Shown in pieces: positions 54,949 through 64,000 of a stretch of 64,000 nucleotides of DNA (positions are counted from its first letter, which is position 1; every line of letters starts with the position of its first letter). The notes under the pieces were generated by a model, which ran no database searches, was not told the origin of the DNA, and worked only from the letters and a program-made list of their open reading frames with translations. The position numbers were made by a program, and so were the translations under genes. The stretch is from positions 2,542,001 through 2,606,000 of the forward strand of contig JABYQQ010000004.1 of NCBI GenBank assembly GCA_022605405.1. The letters are read 5' to 3'. The stretch is from Earliella scabrosa. Taxonomy: Eukaryota; Basidiomycota; Agaricomycetes; Polyporales; Polyporaceae.

Positions 54949-56942
54949 ATGTCCTCTCTTGCCGGTGCTCTCGTTCCCCCGGACGCCGCGCACCACACCC
55001 AGGACTCGCCCATGGCGTCCCCCAAAGCCGAGGACGACCTTGACAGCGTTCCGCCAGACTTCCACTTCCACCCCGAACCCTCTCCAGAAGATGACAAGCA
55101 AGAACTCAACGACCTCTTTGGAGAAGACGAGGATGTCAACATGGTCGAGCACGAGTACGTCGGGGCTACTACACATACCCTTTCGCACTATCCCTAATCT
55201 GGATTTCGCCCAATTACATCCTCCAATATTCGACAGGCCAGAATCCTCAGCCGCTTCAGAATTGGCTGACCATGACGACCGCTTGTCATCCCCGGAGCGC
55301 CGTCATAGGGAGCACCTCGAGTACGCAGAAGATGACGAGCCCGAGCAGACGGTAGAACACCGGCTCGAAGCAGACGTCGCCATCCCCAACATCCCTGTCC
55401 CAAAAAGTTCCGACGGCAGAGTCTGTATCCCATCTCGTTCTCACATCATACACGCCCACTCACGCCCTCCATCGTAGTATTGGGTGATCAGGATGCCAAA
55501 CTTCATCAAAGTCGACTCCAAGCCCTTTCATCCCGACACCTATGTCGGCCCGGAGCAGGAGGACGAAGACTCTCACCACGCCGAGTCTACCCGCGAAAAG
55601 AGCATGACAATCAAGCTGAAAGTGGAAAACACCGTCCGCTGGCGCTGGTCCAAGGATGAGTTTGGCCAGGACGTAAGTCTCATCTGTCACTTTTTGCACT
55701 CCCTCCCCCCTCGGGAACAATACTGACGCACGACTTCTTTCCATCCGTTCTGTCCCCTTCTTGCCGCCCTGCTGCCACTGTCTACCCGGCAAACGGCGTA
55801 TTTGGATTCCCACCGATGCGCCAAACATATCTCATCCGTCCGACCCCGCCAATACTACCTTCCAGAGGAGGCAATCAAACAGCCGAATTGTCAGGTGGTC
55901 GGACGGCTCGCTCAGTCTCCAGCTTGGAAAGGAACTATTTGACATCACCCAGTCCATTGACACCTCGGGCGCAGTACCGCGCCAGGCCCTCGGCAGCACC
56001 GGCGGCCATGCGCCCTCCCTATCGCAGTCCCAATCGACGCAGAACATGCCCTCCCTTTCCCAATCCCAATCGCAGCCGGCCACAGGCGGCGCCGCCGGCC
56101 AACACGCTCAGGGTCTCACCTACCTCGTCGCGCAGCACAAGCGTGCGGAGATTCTCCAATGCGAGGCTCTCATCACAGGCTACATGTCCCTCCGCCCGAC
56201 AGGCATGCAATCCGAGACGCACCGCATGCTCGTCCGCGCCGTCGGCCAAAAACACTCTCGCGTCGCACGGCTGCGCATGGCACCCGATCCCACCTTCGAC
56301 CCGGAACGGGAGAAGCTCGAGCTTGCCAAGGCCGCCGCCCGCAAGCCGCGCAAGTCGCGGTCGGGTGCCGGCGAGGACGACGGCTTTGGTGGCCCGCGGC
56401 GGCGGCGGTCAGGGTACAGCCGCAAGCGCACAGGGGACGACATGTGGTCCGACGACGATGACGACGATGACGGCGGCTACGGCCGAGGAGGCTCAGAAGA
56501 CGAGTACGGAGACGAGGGCGCGGGACGGAAGGGCAAGCGGAAGAAGTCCCTGGACGAAAATGGCAGGAAGGGTCCGGGCGAGTACCAGACGGACGACTTC
56601 CTCGTCGCGGACTCGGACGAAGATGATGAGTTCGGCGACGAGAGCGCCGCGCGGCGAAAACGGAAACGTGCAGCCCGCGAAGAGGAAGACGCCGAGGACG
56701 ACCTGGAGAAACTGGAGGCGAAGATCAGCCAGAACGAGGCGCAGGAGCGCAAGCGGCGCCAACGGGACGGCGAACCCGAGCCCGGAGTGGGCGCTCAGCA
56801 GGGAGATGCAGACGGAGCTGGAGAAGACGCGATGGATGTAGAGAGCGAAGACGACGACGACGATTTCGGTGTTCGCCGCGGACGAGCGCCCTCGGGACGG
56901 AAGAGGCGTGCGCTTGGAATGGACGAAGAGGAAGAGGACTAG
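54949..56942 (+). CDS. LEO1: RNA polymerase-associated protein Leo1 (553 aa)
   Basis: Subunit of the Paf1 complex, which travels with RNA polymerase II and supports histone modification during elongation. Exons 54949-55154, 55237-55420, 55478-55672 and 55866-56942 total 554 codons in phase. After an acidic N-terminus comes the conserved Leo1 core: RMPNFIKVDSKPFHPDTY, MTIKLKVENTVRWRW, SNSRIVRWSDGSLSLQLGKE, LTYLVAQHKRAEILQCEA and MLVRAVGQKHSRVARLRMA. The C-terminal 180 residues are a highly charged Asp/Glu/Arg/Lys tail, also typical. The third intron (193 bp) is unusually long for this locus and may hide a small extra exon. Confidence 0.93.
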
Positions 56943-57160
56943 CTTCGCCCTTCCTCCGTTTCCCTGTGCTGTATTACTAAACCGTATACCTTATCTGCTG
57001 CTTCTTCAGCCATGCTCGGACTTCCTACGCCTGTCCAACGTGGCTGGCTTGGGCTGTGTGTGGTCCACCCAAGCAAGCAATTGCATTGTCAGAATTTGCT
57101 TGGATGTGGACGCGGTCACCGCAATGCGGACTACCGATTATCGCTACACATGCGGACTAA

Positions 57161-59854
57161 CTACTCCTGCCCGCCGCTGCCCTGGAGTTCCTGCAAGACC
57201 TTGTTCTCGTCCCAGCGCCCCACAGGTTTGACAGCGTCGACGACGGCCTGGTTTTCCAGATTTCTGTCGAGGAGGTTCCTGAGCGCGAATATCGCATGCT
57301 CGCGCAGGTCTAGCAGCGGCGCAACGCAGAGAGGGTTATTAGTACCGAATCTAGCCCTCACCCCACCGACCACAGGTCGGCGCACCACGCAGCGCACCAA
57401 TCAGCGCGGCGGGGACACGGGCCCTAGGGCCCTCGAATGACCAGTTGGATACTCACATGGATTGTAGTCATCGACTACGCAGAGATTCATGACTACGGGT
57501 ATGCCTCCACATTCCCGCACGCGATCTTGGACGCCACGATCATGCGAGGCGAGGATTCCGAGGAGACGGACGAGGTCGCGCTTGACATGGGCAAACGCCT
57601 GTGCGGCAGCCCGGACTTGGCCGTTCTGGGGTCCTTCTTCTTGATCCCGCTCTCGGGCTGGCGGTGTTGTCTGCCCACGGTCATTTTGGGCCTCGCTCGG
57701 CGATGTGCTTCTCGACGGGTTCGCGTTCGGGTACATTTGACCTTGGTTTTCTGGCGGGACCGGAGCCGTAGGTCTCTGGAAGACCTTGCCGTAAGTGATC
57801 CTGGGAACGAACGCGTCGATGAGGCGCAAGGTGTCTGCAGGAGCAATCGAAGACGTGTCAGTGTAAGGAGCGACGGATACGGGCCAAGGAGGCCCGGCTA
57901 AAGGCCTACGTGGAAGAACGAGCGGTATGTTGGGGCCCCGTCAAGAACTCGCAGCCGATAGGTGGACTTACCAATCAGACATTCGACGAGGCCTTGCCCC
58001 GTGGTTGTCGCTGCTTCTACCATTATCGCCCTTGGCGACGGCGAGGCCGCACTTGCAGTAACCACATTCGTACTCGCTGACGTCGGCAGGGACTCGGCGG
58101 CCTCTTCAGCCCGCAACGCTATCGTCGTCAGACATTGGGTAACGAGAACCAACGCTTCGCAAACTTTGGCCAACAGAAGGTCGAGTTCGAGCAAAGGCGG
58201 GGTACCATCGGCTTGGGATGATGCACGAGGCGTGTTCATTGACATCGTCGCCGTCGCCGCTTCCGACATCGGGATGGCCTCCCGTTCGCCGTTCAGGGGC
58301 TTTGACCCAAGCTGGTCAGGCGAGAACGGGCCCTGTGATCCTAGTGTCCGTCGCAAGGAGGATTGTACATATGTTGACATAGCTAGGAAGTTCCATGTCA
58401 ACCAGTCGCACAAGCTACCGTGGCCAGCGCTAGGTTGTCTTGACAACAACGCGACTGCATCGGCGTAGTCTGACGTGTGGAGGTATGAGTCGAGGAGTTT
58501 GAGAAGCGTGGTCTGGTGAGGAGCAATGGCTTCGCCTTCGCTGCGGAAGGTAGCATGAGCGTGGTCTGGCCTGGCCGACAATGGAGCAAGCTTTGATGAC
58601 GGCGAGAGTACCCAATTGGCGGGCAAGAGAAGAAGATGCTCACACGGAAAGCTTGGTGTACAGTCTCCCGACGATTCCGGACTCGATAACGCGGCCCATT
58701 GCTTCGTATCTGCCGGCGGCATTAGGCATCCTGCGAAGGACGAGCGCGAAAGGAGCGGAAGCGGCGTGCAATCATGTGCTACATACCCGATGTCGAACGC
58801 GCGACCTTCCTCGGTCGATTCTTCTGCATCGAACAGGGAGGCCATCCGGTCGAGGAGCGCGAGACAGGTCCGGGGTCCTCCTGGGCCTTCGACGAGAAGT
58901 TCTCTGAGTAAGACGTGTAGTCAGAATATGGACAGACGAATTCGTATAATTGGGCCGAGGGACGCGTACGTTCTGGCAGCGCTGTTGTGTGTGCAATTCA
59001 GTACGAGGACGAATGCGGATGAGAGCGTGCGAGCGTCAGGGGACGCGAATAGACGGCTACATGGATCATGGTCAGAATGGCGAGAGGCATCGAAACGGGC
59101 GGTACCCACATGAGGATATTATGTTCGTCCGGCAAAGACAGATAGTTGGACCATAATTCACTGGCGAGACTGTCGTTGGCAGTCACCATGTTTGACAAGG
59201 CCTGGACGAGCATCCGTGTAACGGGATATGCTACCAGACGCTCAGACGAGAGGGCCGGGAGACAGAGGACCGGACTGACAGAAGGGGTCCTGTATCGCGG
59301 CAAATGAGGTGTAATGATAGACAAGGTTTCGGATACACGGTTCGCTGCGGCTAAGATCAAAGATAGGGAGAGATTAATGAGAAGAGCATCAGCACGAGCA
59401 CCCGGATGAAGGACAAGGGATGGGAGAACTGACAAGGCTTCTCGTTGATTAGAAGGGACGGCGGCGACGAGATTGCGAGTAAACTTTGCTAAGCTAGTAG
59501 AGAGAACTTTGAGTTCTGCGGGGAGCTCGGGACTGGGATGGGTTTGGACGTTGGGGAGCATGTGGGCAGACAAGGTTCTGGCCCAAAGACGGTGGAGGAG
59601 TGGCCAGATAGAGGGGTTGGTCGCATTGCCAATATTCTTCCTGGAAGTGCGTCGGTGGTCATGCGGGAGAGGGAGCGTGTGGGAGCGCACCGGACGTGCT
59701 CACTGCCGGCGAGTAAGGTTGCGGATTCGTCAAGGACAGAGACAAGGACGGATGATTGGCCTGGGACGGCCGGGTCGAACGCGTCTGCTGCGGCCTGGAT
59801 TCTGCGTATGCAGGCCTCTGTATTGCAAGACGCGTCGGGTGTCTGGGCGGACAT
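57161..59854 (-). CDS. Ataxin-10-domain protein (724 aa)
   Basis: Armadillo-like helical repeat protein of the ataxin-10/CTR86 family; cytoplasmic, with reported roles in cytokinesis and translation-related complexes in other species. Exons on the minus strand: 59691-59854, 59110-59640, 58970-59056, 58787-58903, 58644-58730, 57972-58570, 57457-57897 and 57161-57309, 725 codons with matching phases. Landmarks: NPSIWPLLHRLWARTL and SLAKFTRNLVAAVPSNQREA near the N-terminus, HAHATFRSEGEAIAPHQTTL in the middle, and at the end the ataxin-10 domain with FAHVKRDLVRLLGILA, VQDRVRECGGIPVVMN and LREHAIFALRNLLDRNLENQ. An in-frame ATG at 59956 would add 34 residues; the nearer one is preferred because the added part is low-complexity. 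The last intron is 147 bp. Confidence 0.88.
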
Positions 59855-60103
59855 GGACGTACTCGACACGTCGCACTCAGTACTCAGGGTCGCAGCGACC
59901 GGTGTCGTGGTTTGAACCTCGCAGACGGTTGTGGTTGGACGCGAACGTCGATGCATCGATCTGGGATCTCAGACGCCCACAACGCTTGGCTACCCGACTC
60001 CGCTCTCCGGCGTCTCTGTGTCCTCCAACCGACAACGTCGTGAACGTTTCAAGTTTGCACGTCAACGACAAGTCCCGCACGGCGCAACGTGCAGACGAGC
60101 ACA
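59855..60103. promoter_or_regulatory. Shared intergenic region of two divergent genes
   Basis: 249 bp between the ataxin-10-domain gene (minus) and the Vma12-like gene (plus); it must contain both promoters. No TATA box is obvious. Confidence 0.5.
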
Positions 60104-61212
60104 ATGGCGGCGGCCAGTGCGCCCACCTCTGGACGAGTCTCTGGCCCGACGGCCACGCTCAACGTCTCTCTCGAAGACCATCTCGTGGATGCGCTCCGCC
60201 CGTTGCGGGCACTGCTCCCAGAAGCTCTCGCCGCAGAACTCAGCCACGTCCTCGACAATGCCTCGACGCCGCCGTCCCCGCCCGACCTCCACGCAGCGCC
60301 GCAAGAAGTAGTCGTGTCCGTATCTGCTTCTCCAACGAGGACGATACCCTATGCTCTCCTCACCGCCATCTCCCACTGGTCTCGATCCTCCCCTGGCCAA
60401 CGCGCTCTCGCAAGTCATGCGCCCCCGCTTCGCGTACAGGATTACTCCATTGTCGCCCTCCTTGCAGGCACACGTACCTCCCCAGAGCGCAAATTCCCCC
60501 GCACGTCCACTCCCAACCACCTCCTAGACCTCAGCTCACAGTCGGCGCAAAGACGGGAACTAGGAGACCGGCGCGCCGTCACCGCAGTCCTCAACGCGCT
60601 TCTTAGCGTCCTCGGCTCAGGCTTTGCCACCTGGTGGGCCGCCGATCGTCTTGCCTGGCGCAACGAGTGGGTACGTCCTTGCTTCACATTGCACGTTTCC
60701 ACCCGCCCCGTTCTCCTCTCTCCTCCTTGTCATTCCGTCATCCCGTTCTCCGCTATGTCCGCTCGCACGCTGACACCAGTCCTACTCTATTCCTATTCCC
60801 GTTCCTGTCCCTATTGCAATTCCATCTGTCGTCCATCTGAATCGCTTGCCCATGTCGGCCCTGTCAGAGAGTGCTTCTAGCGTTATCAGTGGCCATCGTC
60901 GTCGCAAGCTCCGAAGCCGTCCTCTATCTCATCTGGGAGGACCGCAGGAGCAAGAAGCCCACGCGCTCGCGCCGCCCACTGCGCGTCCGCGACGCGTCCG
61001 TCTCCGCCGACAGCGTGACACGACAGGCAGACGAGAAAGATGACCCGGATATTGCAATATCGCCACCTCCTTCCGACACCCTCCAGTCCAAATCCCAGGA
61101 GACGGCGGTGACCTCTGCGACGTCAGCGCGCGTTGCAGATAACGTGCTACGCGAACGAACGCTCGCAAGACACACCCGCGCAGACCATGACATGGGACAG
61201 GATCAACTGTAA
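60104..61212 (+). CDS. Vma12-like V-ATPase assembly factor (303 aa)
   Basis: Endoplasmic reticulum membrane protein of the Vma12/TMEM199 family, which helps assemble the membrane sector of the vacuolar proton pump. Two exons, 60104-60670 and 60868-61212, 304 codons, with a 197-bp intron. The second half has the family pattern: a first hydrophobic helix (AVLNALLSVLGSGFATWWAA), a short loop DRLAWRNEW, then a second helix (VLLALSVAIVVASSEAVLYL) and IWEDRRSKK. The N-terminal cytosolic part and the polar C-terminal tail are low in conservation. The tail lacks a clear KKxx retrieval motif. The intron lies exactly in the loop between the two helices. Confidence 0.85.
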
Positions 61213-61872
61213 TGTCGTTGGGACTGTCATGACGCTCTCCCGACGGACTGGTTCTGTGTCCGGGCGCCTTTGTTAGGCTGCGACGTACATTGACAGCTCG
61301 GTATGTCTGTTTCATATGACATGCTTCTCGCATTTGCTGACTCTGCTCCGTTGGGAAGCATTCGCGTACTGGGGTACATGATATCGGACTGTCGAGCCTG
61401 TTGGACGTGCTGCGCAATACATTGTGCCAATGTCGTCTCCCATACTCCCGGACCGGCTCTCGCCCCTCTCCCCTCGCCCTCAGAACATTATTGCACCCCG
61501 TTTCATGACGAGCTGAGAAGCAGAGAAGACGCCCCTGACCGCGCCAGCATGACAGCACCTGCCAGTCAGCGTTAGTCGAGGCTGCCCAGTGCGGATAGCG
61601 CGCACCTGGAGAACACCATCCGGATATTCTCACTTCTCTCTGGGCCCCGACAGCGGACATCACGCATCACGCATGCCGGCCACTGAACGGCGCACAACAC
61701 AGACATGACGCTCACAGCACCCACCGACGTCGACTTCTCGCAAGATGCATCAAGATGCACGCATGGGTCCTTTAACTCGACCACTCGGCTGTCTACTACT
61801 GTCTGCATGTCAGAGTCCTGGAATCTATCATGTCCACGCTTGCGCCGTCTCCTACTATCAGCCAATTAGCCG
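61213..61872. other. Convergent 3' region, no gene seen
   Basis: Between the ends of the Vma12-like and Nudix genes; probably both 3' untranslated regions. Nothing else supportable. Confidence 0.4.
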
Positions 61873-62903
61873 TCACTCGTACACCCGGAGTATACGCATC
61901 AGGGCGGAGAGGTACCAGCCAGTCAGACCCCAGACCTCGAGCCTGCCCTCGCGTCCGCCCCCAATCTCATCCCGTTGATCTGGGTCGTTGATCCATCTGA
62001 CCTCGGCGCTGTCTGTGTGCACTGCGCGAGGACCCGCGACCATGTCGGTGACGCTGATGGCGTAATACGGACGTGCGCCGCGGAAAAGATAGGAATGGAG
62101 ACGCGGTGGAGATACGAGGGCTGAGAGCGGCAGATGGAAAGCATGTGCGACCTCGCGCGGTGAGAGCGTGAGGGAGGAGAGCGGCAGGGACGGGAGCGGC
62201 GTGCAGTCGTCGTCTACGGTCGGTGTATTGCGGTCGAAATTGCTAGTTGGATGAACGAAGCCCTGTCAGCGATGTCAGAGCGTATGCGGGGGTGTCTTTG
62301 TGCGCTGTCCGAGGAGAGAACACGGTACGCACGACGTACGGCCACACTCGCATCCCGCCCAATGATTTCTCGGGCGGCCCGAAGCGGCCCAGAATCTCGA
62401 CTTGGTCCGGGCGGATGCCCACCTCTTCCTCCGTCTCTCGTAGCGCGGCCGCCAGCGTCGATGCGTCTGTCTGGGCCGCCCGGACGCAGAGTTTAATGAA
62501 TGCGGTCAAGGGGGTGATAGAGTGAGCCGTGTACTGAACTGACCTCGTCGACTCGACCGCCGGGGAAGCTGTTCCACCACGATGTGTCGGACCGCCTGCG
62601 CGAACGCACTCACGCTCCCAAGTGCACGACGTACCTGACTTCGCCGGAGTGCGTCCTCAGCTTTCCACGCACTTCGAGCAGAACGCCCGGCTTGCCGTCG
62701 ACGTTGCAGAACGGAACCAGTACGGCGGCATGTCTCTCCGATCCGTCGTGCCTGTTCTCGGACTCGGAAAACGCAGACGCGAGCGCGTCGCGGATTGCGT
62801 TGCAGGTGCGGCGCGTGAGGGGCTCCGTGAGCGAGATGACGGGCTTTGAAGACGACGCAGCGAGTGCGGGGGCAGCGGCGGTGGTCATGAAGGAGCGGAG
62901 CAT
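61873..62903 (-). CDS. Nudix hydrolase, CoA-diphosphatase type (273 aa)
   Basis: It probably cleaves coenzyme A or its oxidised or acyl forms (PCD1/NUDT7-8 group; peroxisome or mitochondrion in relatives). Exons 62635-62903, 62544-62568, 62333-62470 and 61873-62262 give 274 codons in phase. The second exon is only 25 bp and encodes the start of the Nudix box. The spliced product reads HSGEVSFPGGRVDE, then REtEEEVGI in the box (LAAALRETEEEVGIRPDQ), then WPYV joined to GFVHPTS, a hallmark of this subgroup, and later REVAHAFHLPLSAL and FRGARPYYAI. The C-terminus does not end in a plain SKL peroxisome signal (it ends RVYE). The N-terminal arginine-containing stretch could act as a mitochondrial signal. 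Confidence 0.9.
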
Positions 62904-63043
62904 GGAGAGTGGCCCTCGGCGCACGCGCGCATCCGCGCCTCGTCCAAGGCGCGATTCGATCGTGTGCTCGCTTAGATCTCTCTCCTCGACCGCGACGCTG
63001 CACGTCCTCGTCCTCCCTCACCCGTGCGCACAATGTTCGCGCA
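62904..63043. promoter_or_regulatory. Shared intergenic region of two divergent genes
   Basis: 140 bp between the Nudix gene (minus) and the BRAP2-like gene (plus), so at least parts of both promoters overlap. An upstream ATG at 63032 (MFAQ then stop) precedes the BRAP2-like start and overlaps it out of frame by a base; it could act as a small upstream reading frame. Confidence 0.5.
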
Positions 63044-64000
63044 ATGAGAGGCTACCACATCCGCATATCTCTCGCCTCTCCATCGTCAGCAGCACCCTCG
63101 TCCTCGGCGACATCCACCTCGTACAAACACAAGCAGGCATCCAGCATCTCCACCCCTTCTGGCGCCGTCTTCGTCCCAAGCTCACTCTTCCAGCCCCTCC
63201 CTGCCCACACCTCGCGCTCCGCTGCCAGACGCAACACCTTCTCTGTTCACGCCACGCCCTTCGAAAAGGACAAACAGACAGAAGCTCCCGACCGCAGTGA
63301 CTACCGGCTCGGTCCCATCCGTGTCGACTGGATCGACTTCTCTTCCATGGACGCACCTGGTAGCAGTTTCGTCAAAGTCAGCACAGGAAAGGAGAAAGAA
63401 AAGCCGGCCCAGCGCAGAGGTGAGCGAATTCAATACCCTGACTTCCGCGACCCCATCTCAACTGAGACGACCCAGGTGAACCCGCGACAGCCAAGTTCGT
63501 GCCTCACCAACCCGCGCATACCAAGTCTGGCTCGACTAACCTTCCGGAAGGCGTCGTGCACATCTTCCGCGAGTACTCCAGGACCTCGGACGAACCTTCC
63601 AAGAGCCCCACTACCTACGCCTCTGCTGCTGCGAATGGCCCCGCGCAGCCCGTCGAGCCCGAAGAGTCCGCCCATGCGAATGTCGAGTCGGACGACGTCA
63701 CGCTCGCCGTACTCGCCGTGCCTTCGTGGATGACACCCTCGGACTTCCTGGCGTTCGTTGCGCCTGCCGCCGATGGAGTCGCCCACCTCAGGATGATCAG
63801 GTCTGTGTTGTCCGCCCCTGTATCTCATTCTGCGCGCCAGCCGACAGATTCTGATCGAAATCTGTATGTCAGGGACTCGGCACCGAACAGATCCATCGTC
63901 GTCATGAAGTTCCGCGAGCCTGCCAACGCAGCGGAGTTTGCGGAAGCGTACAATGGAAAGCAGTTCAATTCCATGGAGGTCTGTCACCTTGTTCACTTGT
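63044..64000 (+). CDS. BRAP2-like RING ubiquitin ligase, N-terminal part
   Basis: Homologue of BRCA1-associated protein 2 / IMP, a cytoplasmic E3 ligase with an RNA-recognition-like N-terminal domain followed by RING and UBP zinc fingers. Only the N-terminal part is in the window. Exons 63044-63419, 63476-63800 and 63873 onward, in phase. It starts MRGYHIRISL, has YRLGPIRVDWIDFSSMD, EGVVHIFREY, then the BRAP2 domain: VTLAVLAVPSWMTPSDFLAF and RDSAPNRSIVVMKFREP, GKQFNSME. The gene runs off the right edge before the RING finger. The second exon could alternatively start at 63491 with the frame unchanged. Confidence 0.88.

Overview
The window looks like a chromosome segment from a filamentous basidiomycete, most likely an agaricomycete. 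Host genes carry many 46-75 bp GT-AG introns. Their products are typical single-copy fungal proteins (condensin CAP-H, Leo1, an ataxin-10 homologue, a Vma12-type V-ATPase assembly factor, a BRAP2-type RING ligase). The repeats are those common in mushrooms: a Helitron with a fused Rep/PIF1 protein, a chromodomain Ty3 retrotransposon and a Plavaka/Tnp2-type DDE transposon. No CRISPR, operon or other bacterial feature is present. Intron positions were set by hand from GT/AG signals, reading phase and remembered family motifs; no alignment was run.

The window has two compartments. Bases 1 to about 40,200 are AT-richer and made almost entirely of mobile DNA, much of it nested. In order: a 714-bp near-perfect palindrome (1-714); a Helitron gene on the minus strand, severed into an N-terminal piece (8739-10011) and a 2067-codon Rep/PIF1 piece (1614-7817) by an inserted element with asymmetric inverted repeats; further copies of that element (11782-12324, 14023-16134, 18475-19283, 28625-29717, called family D here); a set of MITEs with precise target-site duplications (hAT-like at 15054, 16538, 17225 and 23171; Tc1/mariner-like at 967, 14597 and 18799; a PIF/Harbinger-like one at 11528); two gene fragments of unknown origin (12483-13370, 20221-20733); a complete but inactivated chromodomain Ty3/gypsy element (21307-28412); an intact seven-exon gene of unknown function (29742-31590) facing a nearly intact Plavaka-type transposase gene (31699-35625); and more repeat debris to about 40.2 kb.

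Bases 40,274-64,000 are GC-rich and gene-dense: an MFS sugar transporter (minus), an acidic EF-hand-like protein (minus) divergent from condensin subunit CAP-H/BRN1 (plus), a small unknown protein (minus), a gene-poor gap (48.4-52.05 kb), a basidiomycete-type protein of unknown function (minus) divergent from LEO1 (plus), an ataxin-10-domain protein (minus) divergent from a Vma12-like factor (plus), and a CoA-diphosphatase-type Nudix hydrolase (minus) divergent from a BRAP2-like ligase gene that runs off the right edge. Three head-to-head pairs share intergenic regions of only 140-250 bp and probably share promoters.

The most interesting signals are: family D, whose structure resembles Helitron2/Helentron termini, which interrupts a Helitron gene, ends just before an intact unknown gene, and appears to have given rise to the palindrome at the left edge; its hairpin, whose inner stem sequence differs between copies while pairing is kept; a cysteine-protease-like domain at the Helitron C-terminus; and three hAT-type MITE families each built from many copies of its own 5-bp word.
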